From the NCBI RefSeq assembly GCF_004353925.1, contig NZ_SMOK01000011.1, positions 434,001 through 498,000 on the forward strand: a DNA stretch of 64,000 nt. The letters run 5' to 3'. The DNA comes from Pseudomonas sp. H9. GTDB taxonomy: Bacteria; Pseudomonadota; Gammaproteobacteria; Pseudomonadales; Pseudomonadaceae. Both the position numbers and the translations under genes were made by a program. Under the pieces are notes generated by a model that was not told where the DNA came from, did not search any database, and worked only from the letters and a program-made list of their open reading frames with translations. Below are positions 1 through 9,625 of this stretch, one piece after another (the stretch's first letter is position 1; every line of letters begins with the position of its first letter).

Positions 1-362
1 AACGCCTTGGGGTTGTTGATGTTCAGACGTGCTTCGGTGATGCACTGCAGTGCCGCCAGCAAGCTGTGCTGCGCAGCGCCAGGGGCGTCATACTCCCCCT
101 GGCGGATCTGCTCGCTGACCAGCACTTGCGCCTGTACCCCCGGCAACGGCCCTTGGCCTTGCAGGGCCAACACGCTATTCAAGGCGCTGGCCTGCACCTG
201 GGCACAGGCCGGCGAGTGCTCGATTTCGCGCCCGGCAATGGCCAGCGCGTTGGCGATCATCCGGGCTTCATAGTGCTGTTGCGGCGGCAGTGCCGGCAGC
301 AGTTCGGACAGCAGCAACTCACGGGCGCAGGCCAGCAGATCGCAGGTCGTCAACGGGTTCAT
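1..362 (-). CDS. DUF6285 (LvaB-like) protein, 3' part cut by window edge
   Basis: The reading frame starts at an ATG at 362 and stays open to the window edge, so 120 codons are visible and the C-terminus is missing. The N-terminal half is leucine-rich helical, with the motif ELLPALPPQQHYEARMIANA that I associate with DUF6285. That family includes LvaB, the small partner needed by the kinase LvaA in P. putida levulinate degradation. The start overlaps the stop of the upstream kinase gene by 4 bases (ATGA), which implies translational coupling and a joint function. Family knowledge: LvaA/LvaB phosphorylate 4-hydroxyacyl-CoA. By that precedent an acyl-CoA dehydrogenase would follow outside the window. 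The family name is from memory and was not searched. Confidence 0.7.
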   Translation of the reverse strand, partial: MNPLTTCDLLACARELLLSELLPALPPQQHYEARMIANALAIAGREIEHSPACAQVQASALNSVLALQGQGPLPGVQAQVLVSEQIRQGEYDAPGAAQHSLLAALQCITEARLNINNPKA

Positions 363-1420
363 GCGCAGGTACCTCGGGTCAAGGCCAGAATTTCGAGCTC
401 AAGGGTGGGCACCAGGCGTCCGGTCAGCACCAGTTCCAGCGAACGCTGCTGGCCAGACTGGTGGCGCTGGTATTGCTGCAGGGCGATAACCGCCCAGCGC
501 AAGTGAGCCATTACTTGCCAGAAGCGCAGTGCTTCAGCATTCAAATCCAGCGCGCTGACCGTGCGGTAACCCGCCAGGAAGTCGTCCAGTGCGCCGATGC
601 CCCCCGCGTCAAGGTCGGGTCGAGCAAAGCGCCAGCAGCGTGCCGAGAACCAGCCGAGGTCTTCGCGTGGATCACCCCAGCCGGCGAACTCCCAGTCCAG
701 CACGCCAGTCAGCTCCGCGTTGTCCACCAGGTAGTTGCCGCTGCGGTAGTCACGATGGATCAAGCAGGGCGCCAAGGCTGCAGGCTTGTTCAACTCGCAC
801 CAGCGCAGGCCCCACTCCAGCACCGGATGGCGCTCCGGCAAGGTATCGAGAAAGGTTCGATAGTGCTCGACGCTGCCCTGCACCGGATCACTCACCGGCG
901 CGGGCAGGAAGCTCAGGCCGGCGTGCGGCGGTGTAACCTGATGCAGCCGCGCAAGGTTGGCACCCAGCGCCCGGCACAGGGCACTGCGCTGAGCTCCGGT
1001 GAATGCCGTGTTGCTCAGGGCAAAGCCGCTGGCATTGCCGCTCAGCGCCTGCATGACGAAGAACTCTCGGCCAATGACTTGCAGGTCCAGGCACAGCCAC
1101 AGGGGCTCGGGTACCTTGACCCCGGCCTGATGCACGCAGCGCAGCACTGCAAACTCCTGCTCACGGCTCATGCTCGCCGCCACCGCCGAGGCGGCATCGG
1201 TGCGTAGCACCCAGCGCTGGTGGCCCGGCGTTGGGCTGTCATCCACCCTGACCTCCAGCAGCCAGTTTTCCTGAATGGCACCACCGGACAGGCGCTCGCT
1301 TCGCTCAATGACCACCCGCTGACCGCCGAGCTGTTCGCTCAGGTAGGCCGCCAGTGCCTCATGGGCCTGTGCGATATCGATTCGGGCGTTGTCACGCCGC
1401 ACGGCATTGTTACTTGGCAT
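359..1420 (-). CDS. APH/ACAD10-type phosphotransferase, LvaA-like
   Basis: A 353-residue protein of the aminoglycoside phosphotransferase (protein kinase-like) fold. The catalytic loop HRDYRSGN lies at 222-229 with Asp224 as likely base, and the metal-binding DWE at 242-244. The ATG at 1420 is preferred over upstream in-frame codons because similarity begins soon after it and the sigma-54 promoter lies about 40 bases upstream. Members found beside acyl-CoA dehydrogenases (LvaA in P. putida, ACAD10/11 kinase domains in animals) phosphorylate the hydroxyl of 4-hydroxyacyl-CoA rather than antibiotics. The 4-base overlap with the LvaB-like gene and the acyl-CoA cluster opposite favour this role over drug resistance. 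The substrate itself is inferred. Confidence 0.8.
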   Translation of the reverse strand: MPSNNAVRRDNARIDIAQAHEALAAYLSEQLGGQRVVIERSERLSGGAIQENWLLEVRVDDSPTPGHQRWVLRTDAASAVAASMSREQEFAVLRCVHQAGVKVPEPLWLCLDLQVIGREFFVMQALSGNASGFALSNTAFTGAQRSALCRALGANLARLHQVTPPHAGLSFLPAPVSDPVQGSVEHYRTFLDTLPERHPVLEWGLRWCELNKPAALAPCLIHRDYRSGNYLVDNAELTGVLDWEFAGWGDPREDLGWFSARCWRFARPDLDAGGIGALDDFLAGYRTVSALDLNAEALRFWQVMAHLRWAVIALQQYQRHQSGQQRSLELVLTGRLVPTLELEILALTRGTCA

Positions 1421-1459
1421 AGTTGACTCGATCTGGCCGATTGATTGCTGCCGTGCTGG

Positions 1460-1475
1460 AGCAAGATCAATGCCA
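1460..1475 (-). promoter_or_regulatory. sigma-54 promoter (-24/-12) of the kinase operon
   Basis: On the minus strand the sequence reads TGGCAT-N5-TTGCT, with GG and GC exactly ten bases apart, matching the consensus TGGCAC-N5-TTGCW in all but one or two positions. Transcription would start near 1449, leaving a leader of about 30 bases before the ATG at 1420. The PrpR-type sigma-54 activator at 10476-12431 is the obvious candidate activator. No enhancer site was identified by eye. Confidence 0.7.
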
Positions 1476-1715
1476 CGCATCAAGCGCTAGGAATAAATCC
1501 AGCAATAACAATGAGTTACCCAACCACAACAACCCTTTGGCTGATTCCGCGGCTTTTCGTTGTTGCAGTTTTGAATACGCCTGTTGCAGGTATGAACCAG
1601 TGTTTCATCCTTGAACCCCGCACCTGCGCCTTTTGCAGAAATTCCCACCACGCAGCCGCTCTCGGCTAGGATGGGCGCGCTCGACTGCTCGTACTTGCCT
1701 GCAAGGAAACAGAAC

Positions 1716-4370
1716 GTGATAGCCCTGCCCGTGCTTCAGCCTTATCAACTGCGCCTCCCCGCCGAGCCAGCCCGTGCACTGACACGCGGGCGTTTGCTTG
1801 AGCGACTGGCCCAGGCGGTTGACGCCGGTTGCTTCACTTTGCTGCAGGCGCCCCTGGGCTACGGTAAGAGCACCCTGCTCAGTCAGTTCGCCCACCGTCA
1901 GGATGCACGCAGCGCCTGGCTGCGTCTGAGCGCCGTCGACAACCAGCCATTAAGCCTGCTGGTGCACCTGCAGGCCGCGCTGGGCATGCCGCCCCCTGGC
2001 GCAACCAGCGACGCGCAGTGCCTGTGGCGCGACATTCAGCAGCACCTCGAACAGCTGACGGCACCGCTCAATCTACTGCTGGATGATCTGCACCTGCTGC
2101 AGTCACCCCAGGCCTGTCACTACCTTGAGCAATTGCTTCACTACCCGCTTGCCAACCTGCGCCTGCTGGCCGCCAGTGAAGGCCCGCCACGGTTGCCGTT
2201 GGCACACCTGCGCCGCGATGCCCGCTTGGTGCAGATCAACGCCCACGACCTGGCGCTGGACAGTGATGAGACCCGGCAGTTAGCCGAGCAACGGAACGTA
2301 CAGCTGAGCGCCGATGCGATTTACCAACTGCGCGCTGGCAGCGAAGGCTGGATCAGCGGTGTGTTGTTGTGGCTCAACGCCTATTGCCAGGTTGCCACCA
2401 GCGGCCAAGCGCCCAGCGACTTGCGCGCGATCACCTTGCAGTCCTACGCGCATGCCCGCCAGTTTCTTGAGGAAGAACGCCTGCGCCAGCTCAAACCTGA
2501 GCTGCTGCGTTTGCTTGAGCGAACCTCGGTGGTGCAGGCCTTTGATCTGGAGCTGGCCCAAGGGCTCAGCGCTGGCCTGAACGTGCGCGAGCAGCTGCGA
2601 CAGTTGCAACGCCTGGACCTGTTCATCGAGACCCGCCCGGGCGAGCACCGCGAGTACCGCTATCACCCGGTTTTGCGCACCTGCCTGTGCCAGCGCCTGG
2701 AACAGCGCAATCCACAGCAACTGCGTCAGTTGCATCAGCAGGCAGCGCAGTGGTTGCTGGAACACCGCCACTTCACCGAAGCCCTGCACCAGTTTGTGCG
2801 CGCCAAAAATTTCGAGGCGATGCTGTCGATCGTCGATCAACATGCCTTCGAGCTGCTGCGCGAGGGCAAGATCAACACCCTGGTGGACTTCCTCGCCGAA
2901 ATGGCCGGGCAAGCCGGCAGTGACAGCCTGACCCTGGCCACCACCGAGGCGTCCATCGTCATCGTCACCAATGACGTGGCGCATTTGCGCCAATGCCTGC
3001 GGCGGGTACAAGGCCTGCTGCGACAACAGGCCCCCGCGCGCCATCCGCAGCGGGTGCAACAAACCCTGGCGTTCTTGCGCACCCGCCTGGCGTACCTCGG
3101 TGGCAACCTGATGCATAGCCTGCGTATCGCTGAGCATGCCCTGCAACAGATACCCGAGGCCAACGCAGCCAGTTCGGTGCTGCGCTTTGACCGGGCCTGT
3201 TGCCTGTATGCCCTGGGTAGCCTGGATGAGGCAGAGATCCAGGCCAGACAGGCCCTGAGCGAACTGCAAGCGTTTGGTTTGAGCGGCTACACCAACCTGT
3301 TGCAGTTGCTGCTGGGGCAGATCGAGCTGGCCCAAGGCAAGGGTGAAGCGGCCTGGCAACGCTTTTTGAGCATGGCCAGCGACGACCAGCACAGCAGCTC
3401 AGGGATTTTCTACACCCTGTTCCACCACATGGGCAAAGGCCTGGTACTGCTGCAGGCCAATCAGCTGGAGCAGGCCCGCCAGTGTCTGAACCAGGCCGAA
3501 ACGCTGGCGCTGGATTTTCCTCATTGCGCTGCACTGGCCTGGGTTTTCCATCACCAGGCCTGCCTGTATTGGGCGCTGGGTGAAGCGCCGTTGGCCAAAG
3601 CACGCTGGGACGAGGTCAGGCGTATGGCGCGCCAATACAACCTGTTCCTGTTGTACCGGCAAGCCAGCGCCTGGCGCGTACGCCTGGCGCTGCGTGACGA
3701 TGACCAGGCCTTTCTCCTGCTCTGGCTGGATGAATGGCATGGCTGCTTTGCCCGCTATGGTGAATACCTGCTGCCGGAAGAATGGCTGGCGTACGCCTGG
3801 GTGCAGCGCCATCTGGGCCAGCATCGCAAAGCCTGGCAGATCCACGCCAACCTCAAGGAACAAGCCCTGGCACAGCGCAATCACCGCCTGTTGCTCGATA
3901 CGCTGATGCTGGAAACCGCACTGGCGCACGACAGCACTGCCCGCGACTCGGCGCTGTGCTGCCTGGAACAGGCCGTGCAATTAGCCAGCGAACACGGGTT
4001 TGGCCAGCTGTTGCATTACGAAGGGCACGACATGCTGGAATCGGTGCAGCTGCTGCTGCAACCCCAAGCCCGTGAACAACTGCGGCTGACTGCCCCTGCA
4101 CCATCGCGCGAACGCCTCAATCAGCTGTTCGGGCGCCTGCTGGCGAGCAAGGAGCAGGCTCACCCGGCGCTGATCGTCCCGCTGTCCAAGCGCGAGCTGG
4201 CGGTGCTCCAGCGGCTGGCCCGCGGGCAAACCAACCAACAGATCGCCGAAGCCCTGTTCATCAGCCTCAGCACCGTCAAAACTCATATCAACAACCTGTT
4301 CCGCAAGCTGGATGTTGCCGATCGCGACAGCGCCCGGCGCATGGCCCAGACACTCGGCCTGCTGGACTGA
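1716..4370 (+). CDS. MalT-like ATP-dependent LuxR-family regulator
   Basis: A large (884-residue) STAND-type regulator. An N-terminal ATPase module carries the Walker A motif APLGYGKST near residues 45-53. A long helical TPR-like middle follows, and a C-terminal LuxR helix-turn-helix of about 60 residues includes NQQIAEALFISLSTVKTHI. The GTG at 1716 is chosen because AAGGA lies 8 bases upstream and homologues usually begin near this point; an upstream ATG at 1611 in the same frame has no such site. It lies immediately before, and on the same strand as, the acyl-CoA dehydrogenase, so it probably activates that cluster in response to an acyl or acyl-CoA inducer (inference). The 295-base gap to the kinase gene holds the divergent promoters. 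Confidence 0.85.
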   Translation: MIALPVLQPYQLRLPAEPARALTRGRLLERLAQAVDAGCFTLLQAPLGYGKSTLLSQFAHRQDARSAWLRLSAVDNQPLSLLVHLQAALGMPPPGATSDAQCLWRDIQQHLEQLTAPLNLLLDDLHLLQSPQACHYLEQLLHYPLANLRLLAASEGPPRLPLAHLRRDARLVQINAHDLALDSDETRQLAEQRNVQLSADAIYQLRAGSEGWISGVLLWLNAYCQVATSGQAPSDLRAITLQSYAHARQFLEEERLRQLKPELLRLLERTSVVQAFDLELAQGLSAGLNVREQLRQLQRLDLFIETRPGEHREYRYHPVLRTCLCQRLEQRNPQQLRQLHQQAAQWLLEHRHFTEALHQFVRAKNFEAMLSIVDQHAFELLREGKINTLVDFLAEMAGQAGSDSLTLATTEASIVIVTNDVAHLRQCLRRVQGLLRQQAPARHPQRVQQTLAFLRTRLAYLGGNLMHSLRIAEHALQQIPEANAASSVLRFDRACCLYALGSLDEAEIQARQALSELQAFGLSGYTNLLQLLLGQIELAQGKGEAAWQRFLSMASDDQHSSSGIFYTLFHHMGKGLVLLQANQLEQARQCLNQAETLALDFPHCAALAWVFHHQACLYWALGEAPLAKARWDEVRRMARQYNLFLLYRQASAWRVRLALRDDDQAFLLLWLDEWHGCFARYGEYLLPEEWLAYAWVQRHLGQHRKAWQIHANLKEQALAQRNHRLLLDTLMLETALAHDSTARDSALCCLEQAVQLASEHGFGQLLHYEGHDMLESVQLLLQPQAREQLRLTAPAPSRERLNQLFGRLLASKEQAHPALIVPLSKRELAVLQRLARGQTNQQIAEALFISLSTVKTHINNLFRKLDVADRDSARRMAQTLGLLD

Positions 4371-4481
4371 CCTCCACCTCCACCCCGGCAATTTCCACCC
4401 TCCAATCAACCGGGGGGGTGGACGCCACACACACCATCAGTTGTTACAACAGGGCATCGTCAATCCACCCCGGAGCGCCGC

Positions 4482-6269
4482 ATGCCCGCCTACCAGGCCC
4501 CCCTTCGCGACATTGCCTTCGTCGCCCACGAAATGCTCGACCTGAGCAGCCACTATCAGCAACTGGTCGATTGCGAAGCACTCGATCCCAGCACGTTCGA
4601 TGCCATTGCCGAAGAAGGCGCCAAGTTTGCCGAGCAGCAACTGTCACCCTTGAACGCTGTGGGCGATGTACACGGCTGCCGTCTGCAAGATGGCAAGGTG
4701 ACGACCCCGCCGGGATTTTCCGCAGCCTTCAACCAGTATGCCGCCAACGGCTGGCTGGGCCTGGACAAAGACCCCACCTACGGTGGCCAGGGCCTGCCGC
4801 CAACCCTGGGTTTCGTCATTCATGAAATGCTCTGCAGTGCCAACCACGCCTGGAGCATGTACACCAACCTCACCGGCGGTGCCATCAGTACCCTCAGCGC
4901 CCACGCCGATACCACGCTCAAACAGCGCTTGCTGCCCGCACTGATGGCCGGGCGCTGGACCGGTACCATGTGCCTGACCGAGCCACACTGCGGCTCTGAC
5001 CTGGGCTTGCTGCGCACCCGCGCCGTGCCGCAGGCCGATGGCAGCTACCGGATCAGCGGCAGCAAGATGTTCATTTCCGCCGGTGAACACGATCTGGCCG
5101 AGAACATTGTGCACCTGGTACTGGCCCGCATCGAAGGTGCAGCGCCGGGTGTCAAAGGGATTTCCCTGTTTGCCGTCAGCAAGCGTCAGCTCAGCCCCGA
5201 GGGGCAGCCGGGTGCCGCGAACGGGGTAACCTGCGGCGCCATCGAAGCGAAAATGGGCATTCATGGCAATGCCACCTGTGTGCTGCACTTCGACGACGCC
5301 TGTGGCCATTTGCTCGGTGAAGCGCACCGCGGCATGAACGCCATGTTCACCTTTATCAACGAGTCGCGCCTGGCCGTCGCGCAACAAGCCCAGGCCCACG
5401 CCGAGGCAGCCTTCCAGGGCGCTCTGCACTACGCCCGTGAGCGCGTGCAAATGCGCGCCAACCCGCGCCTGCACCCTGAACAGCCGGCCGACCCGATCAT
5501 CGGCCATGCTGACGTCCGGCGGATGCTGCTCACACAAAAAGCCTTCGCCGAAGGGGGGCGCATGCTCACCTACGCCTGCGCCCAGGACGTCGATCGTCTG
5601 CACCACGGTGCCACCCCGGCAGTGCAAGACGCTGCCGCCCGGCGCCTGGCGCTGCTCACGCCGATTGCCAAGGGTTTTCTCAGCGAAGCCGGTAACGAGG
5701 CGGCGCAGTTGGGCATTCAGGTGCTCGGCGGCCACGGCTACATCCACGAGTCGGGAATGGAACAGATCGCCCGCGATGTGCGTATTACCACGATCTACGA
5801 AGGCACCAACACCATTCAGGGCATCGACCTGCTAACCCGCAAGGTGTTCGCCGACAACGGCCAGGCCTTGGCGCAACTGCTCGATGAAATTCAGCACTTC
5901 GCCACCGCAAGCCACGTGCCGAAGGACCTGGCCCAACCGCTGCTCGCGCAAGTAGAAGCCTGGCGCGAAGTCAGCGCCGAGCTGCAGGCGCGCCACCCCC
6001 ACGACAGCCATCTGGTGAACGCCAGTGCCTTCGATTACCTGATGCTCAGCGGTTACGTGGTGCTCGGTTACCACTGGCTGCGCGCCGCCTGTGTCGCCGA
6101 ACAGGCGCTGGCAAGCGGCAGCGCCGAGCAGGCCTTCTACCAGGGCAAGCGTGAAACTGCACGTTTCTACCTGCAACGCCTGCTACCTCGCGCTTCGCTG
6201 CACCGCACCCTGATCGAGAGCGGTAGCGCCAACCTGATGAGCATCAGCGACAGCGCCTTCGCCCGCTGA
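4482..6269 (+). CDS. Acyl-CoA dehydrogenase, long (DmdC/FadE-like) class
   Basis: A 595-residue FAD enzyme that introduces the first alpha,beta double bond into an acyl-CoA. Typical features are the FAD/substrate segment CLTEPHCGSDLG near residue 165, the C-terminal dehydrogenase fold, and IYEGTNTIQG with the likely catalytic Glu440. At about 600 residues it belongs with the 3-methylmercaptopropionyl-CoA dehydrogenase-like class, which has an extra C-terminal domain, rather than with the 380-residue short-chain class. It is the first enzyme of a plus-strand run; the next gene starts 35 bases on. The 111-base gap upstream shows no sigma-54 motif, so control by the preceding LuxR protein is more likely. 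The chain-length preference cannot be read from the sequence. Confidence 0.88.
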   Translation: MPAYQAPLRDIAFVAHEMLDLSSHYQQLVDCEALDPSTFDAIAEEGAKFAEQQLSPLNAVGDVHGCRLQDGKVTTPPGFSAAFNQYAANGWLGLDKDPTYGGQGLPPTLGFVIHEMLCSANHAWSMYTNLTGGAISTLSAHADTTLKQRLLPALMAGRWTGTMCLTEPHCGSDLGLLRTRAVPQADGSYRISGSKMFISAGEHDLAENIVHLVLARIEGAAPGVKGISLFAVSKRQLSPEGQPGAANGVTCGAIEAKMGIHGNATCVLHFDDACGHLLGEAHRGMNAMFTFINESRLAVAQQAQAHAEAAFQGALHYARERVQMRANPRLHPEQPADPIIGHADVRRMLLTQKAFAEGGRMLTYACAQDVDRLHHGATPAVQDAAARRLALLTPIAKGFLSEAGNEAAQLGIQVLGGHGYIHESGMEQIARDVRITTIYEGTNTIQGIDLLTRKVFADNGQALAQLLDEIQHFATASHVPKDLAQPLLAQVEAWREVSAELQARHPHDSHLVNASAFDYLMLSGYVVLGYHWLRAACVAEQALASGSAEQAFYQGKRETARFYLQRLLPRASLHRTLIESGSANLMSISDSAFAR

Positions 6270-6304
6270 ACCTTGCCTGCAACCTTACTGATACGAGGTA
6301 CCTC

Positions 6305-8410
6305 ATGACGCCGTTGATCGACTACCACCGCGACCAGGAACTGGCCTTGATCGGCCTGGCCAACGCCCCCGTCAATGCCTTGGGCCACGCCCTGCGCCAG
6401 GCCCTGGCCGAGGCTTGCAGCACGGCGGCCAATGACCCGCACGTGCGCGCTATTGTGCTGTATGGCCTCGACCTGCCGTTCAGCGCCGGCGCCGACATCA
6501 GCGAATTCGGCAGCCCCTTGACCTGGCAAACACCGTCCCTGCCGGACTTGCTGCCGGAACTGGCACAGATCGACAAACCGCTGGTCGCTGCCATTGATGG
6601 CGTGGCCTTGGGCGGCGGGCTGGAGCTGGCGCTGGTATGCAGCCACCGGGTCGCGGTGACCAGCGCGCGCCTGGGTTTGCCCGAAGTCACCCTCGGGGTC
6701 ATCCCCGGTGCTGGCGGGACGCAGCGGCTGCCACGCCTGATTGGCGTCGAGGCCGCGCTGGACATGATGCTGGGCGGCCAGCCGATCAGCGCGCAACGCG
6801 GCCATGAGCTGGGGCTGATCGACTGCCTGGTCGAACAACGGCATGCGCTGCTGGAAAGCGCCTGTGGCTTCGCCCGCCAACTGCTGGCAGACCAATCGCC
6901 TGCCCGGCGCCACCGACCTGCGCCGGCCCAAGCACCGTCGGCAGACTTCTTCCAGGCTCAGCAAGCGCAACTGACGGCACGCAAGCCGGGGCAACTCGCC
7001 CCACAAATGGTGCTCGACGCAGTACGCGCCGCCTGCGAACTCAACCTGTCCGAGGGGCTGGCCTATGAGCAGGCGCTGTTTCGTAAGGCGCTGCAAAGCC
7101 CTCAAGCCCTGGCCTTGCGTCACCAGTTCTTCGCCAAAAATGAAGCATTGAAAATCCCCGGTATCGACCGCAGTACACCGCTGCGCCCCATTAACCGCGT
7201 GGCGGTTGTCGGTGCCGGCACCATGGGTGGCGGCATCGCCATGAACTTCGTCAATGCCGGCATTGCCGTGACCCTGCTGGAGCTGTCGCCGCAGGCCCTC
7301 GACCGCGGCCTGGCGCAGATCCGTAAAAACTATGAGAGCAGCCGCCAGCGCGGCAAGATCACTGAAGCTCAGCTTGAGCAGCGCATGGCGCTGCTGCACG
7401 GTACCCTGGACTATGCCGACCTGGCCGACGCCGACCTGGTGATCGAAGCCGTGTTCGAAAACCTCGAAGTCAAACAGCAGGTGTTCCGTACCCTGGATGA
7501 GGTGTGCAAACCCGGCGCGATCCTCGCCAGCAACACCTCGACGCTGGATGTCGATCAGATCGCCGCCGTCACCCGCCGCCCGCAAGATGTGGTCGGCCTG
7601 CACTTCTTCAGCCCGGCCAACGTCATGCGCTTGCTCGAAGTGGTGCGCGGCGCGGCCACCGCAGCAGACGTGCTGGCCACCACCTTGAACATCGCCAAAC
7701 GCATCGACAAGTTGCCGGTGGTGTCGGGCGTGTGCTTCGGCTTTATCGGCAACCGCATGCTCGAACCTTACGCCCGTGAAGCTCATCGCCTGGTGCTGGA
7801 AGGTGCAACGCCTGCCCAGGTTGACGGCGTATTGACCGGCATTGGCCTGGCCATGGGGGTGTTTGCCATGTACGACCTGGCCGGCATCGATATCGGTTAC
7901 CAGGTGCGTCAGGCACGCAGTGAATACATCGCCCATGACCCCAGCTATTTCCGCCTGGCCGATGAACTCTGCAGCCTTGGCCGTCATGGTCAGAAAAGCG
8001 GCCGTGGTTTTTACCGCTATGAAGGCCGCGAACGTCTGGACGACCCGGAAGTGGTGGAGATTGCCGAACGTCTGGCCGCTGAACTGGGCATCGAACGACG
8101 CTCGATCAGCGATCAGGAAATCCATGACCGTTGCCTGTTCATGTTGATCAACGAAGGCCTGCAGCTGCTGGACGAAGGCATTGCCTTGCGCAGCGGCGAC
8201 GTCGACCTGGTATGGACCAACGGTTACGGCTTCCCGGCCTGGCGCGGTGGCCCGCTGCACTATGCCGAACACCTGGGCCTGAACGCCGTGCTGGCCGGTA
8301 TCGAGCATTACCGCGAGGCACTGGGTGCCTACGGCCAGATGTGGTTGCAGTCGGCGCCCTTGCTCGAACGCCTGGTTGCCCGGCAACACACCCTTATCGC
8401 CCAACGCTAA
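6305..8410 (+). CDS. FadB-like enoyl-CoA hydratase / 3-hydroxyacyl-CoA dehydrogenase
   Basis: A 701-residue bifunctional beta-oxidation protein. The N-terminal crotonase domain (about 1-190) has the oxyanion-hole segments [10 protein letters not shown] and [10 protein letters not shown] and the catalytic-type Glu in GLPEVTLG; the second Glu position is an Asp (ALDMM). The NAD-binding 3-hydroxyacyl-CoA dehydrogenase domain has GAGTMGGG near residue 302 and the catalytic His in LHFFSP near 433, followed by two C-terminal dehydrogenase domains. It starts at an ATG behind GAGG at a good distance and ends 14 bases before the thiolase. It would hydrate the enoyl-CoA made upstream and oxidise the 3-hydroxyacyl-CoA. 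It is separate from the housekeeping fadBA pair that Pseudomonas normally has elsewhere. Confidence 0.9.
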   Translation: MTPLIDYHRDQELALIGLANAPVNALGHALRQALAEACSTAANDPHVRAIVLYGLDLPFSAGADISEFGSPLTWQTPSLPDLLPELAQIDKPLVAAIDGVALGGGLELALVCSHRVAVTSARLGLPEVTLGVIPGAGGTQRLPRLIGVEAALDMMLGGQPISAQRGHELGLIDCLVEQRHALLESACGFARQLLADQSPARRHRPAPAQAPSADFFQAQQAQLTARKPGQLAPQMVLDAVRAACELNLSEGLAYEQALFRKALQSPQALALRHQFFAKNEALKIPGIDRSTPLRPINRVAVVGAGTMGGGIAMNFVNAGIAVTLLELSPQALDRGLAQIRKNYESSRQRGKITEAQLEQRMALLHGTLDYADLADADLVIEAVFENLEVKQQVFRTLDEVCKPGAILASNTSTLDVDQIAAVTRRPQDVVGLHFFSPANVMRLLEVVRGAATAADVLATTLNIAKRIDKLPVVSGVCFGFIGNRMLEPYAREAHRLVLEGATPAQVDGVLTGIGLAMGVFAMYDLAGIDIGYQVRQARSEYIAHDPSYFRLADELCSLGRHGQKSGRGFYRYEGRERLDDPEVVEIAERLAAELGIERRSISDQEIHDRCLFMLINEGLQLLDEGIALRSGDVDLVWTNGYGFPAWRGGPLHYAEHLGLNAVLAGIEHYREALGAYGQMWLQSAPLLERLVARQHTLIAQR

Positions 8411-8424
8411 GCAAGGAGCCCGAC

Positions 8425-9609
8425 ATGCGCGAAGCCGTTATTCTCTCCACCGCGCGCACCCCGATTGCCAAAGCCTTTCGCGGTGCCTTCAACCACCTCA
8501 AATCACCGAGCATGGCCAGCCATGCCATTCGTGCCGCGGTGATCCGCGCCGGCATTGAAGCCGATGAAATCGACGACCTGGTCATGGGCACTGCCATGCC
8601 CAGTGGCACTGCCGGCTGGAACCTGGGGCGCATGGCTGCACTGGCCAGCGGCCTGCCCAACAGCGTCAGCGGCCAGACCCTGGACCGTCAATGCGCCTCA
8701 GGCCTGATGGCCATCGCCACGGCGGCCAAACAGATCATGGTCGACGGCATGCAGGTGACCATCGGTGCCGGCCAGGAACACATCAGCCTGGTGCAAGCCC
8801 GTAACATGGACTGGGCCATGGCCGAGCGCGACGAACAAGTCGAGCGCTACGCGGCCCACGCCTACATGCCGATGCTGCAAACCGCGGAAATTGTCGCGCG
8901 CCGCTACGCCATCAGCCGCGAAGCCCAGGACGCCTACGCCCTGACCTCGCAGCAACGCACAGCGGCGGCTCAGCACGCCGGGCTGTTCGCGGACGAAATC
9001 GTGCCGGTCACGGCCATCAAGAAGGTGGTCGATAAGGCCAGCGGCGAAGAACGCCTGGAACAGGTCACCCTGAGCCAGGACGAAGGCAATCGCCCACAGA
9101 CCCAACTTCAAGACCTGAGCGGACTGAAACCGGTGATCGACGGCGGCTGCATCACCGCTGGCAACGCCAGCCAACTGTCCGACGGTGCCAGTGCCTGCGT
9201 ACTGATGGACGCGCGCCTGGCCGAGCAACGTAACCTTGCGCCGCTGGGCCTGTACCGCGGCATCGCAGTGGCGGGCCTGGCCCCCGAAGAAATGGGCATC
9301 GGCCCAGTGCTGGCGGTGCCCAAACTGCTCAAGCAACACGGCCTCAAGGTGGATGACATTGGCTTGTGGGAACTCAACGAAGCGTTCGCCTGCCAGGTGT
9401 TGTACTGCCAACAGGCGCTGGGCATCGACCCTGAGCGCCTGAACGTCAACGGCGGCGCCATTGCCATTGGCCATCCATACGGCATGAGCGGCGCACGGAT
9501 GGTCGGCCATGCCTTGCTCGAAGGCAAACGGCGTGGCGTGAAGTACGTGGTCGTGACCATGTGCGTCGGCGGCGGCATGGGTGCTGCAGGCCTGTTTGAA
9601 GTGCTCTGA
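8425..9609 (+). CDS. Acetyl-CoA acyltransferase (thiolase)
   Basis: A 394-residue thiolase that cleaves 3-ketoacyl-CoA to acetyl- or propionyl-CoA plus a shortened acyl-CoA. All three catalytic residues are visible: Cys90 in LDRQCASG, His350 in IGHPYG and Cys380 in MCVGGGMG. The ATG at 8425 follows AAGGAG by 8 bases. The same frame is open further upstream, but only as a shadow of the fadB-like gene. It ends 16 bases before the SDR gene, so the dehydrogenase, FadB-like, thiolase and SDR genes look like one transcript. A degradative role is favoured over a PHB-biosynthetic one by the context. Confidence 0.92.
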   Translation: MREAVILSTARTPIAKAFRGAFNHLKSPSMASHAIRAAVIRAGIEADEIDDLVMGTAMPSGTAGWNLGRMAALASGLPNSVSGQTLDRQCASGLMAIATAAKQIMVDGMQVTIGAGQEHISLVQARNMDWAMAERDEQVERYAAHAYMPMLQTAEIVARRYAISREAQDAYALTSQQRTAAAQHAGLFADEIVPVTAIKKVVDKASGEERLEQVTLSQDEGNRPQTQLQDLSGLKPVIDGGCITAGNASQLSDGASACVLMDARLAEQRNLAPLGLYRGIAVAGLAPEEMGIGPVLAVPKLLKQHGLKVDDIGLWELNEAFACQVLYCQQALGIDPERLNVNGGAIAIGHPYGMSGARMVGHALLEGKRRGVKYVVVTMCVGGGMGAAGLFEVL

Positions 9610-9625
9610 ACGAAAGGTAAGCACA

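Noticed and set aside
359..1420. Aminoglycoside resistance gene
   Set aside because: The phosphotransferase fold is shared, but the overlap with a DUF6285 gene and the acyl-CoA context point to metabolic kinase function.
6167..8404. A 745-codon open frame antisense to the FadB-like gene, and many similar long antisense frames
   Set aside because: They mirror real GC-rich genes in other frames, have low-complexity His/Gln/Gly-rich translations and no ribosome sites; the plus-strand genes carry clear catalytic motifs.
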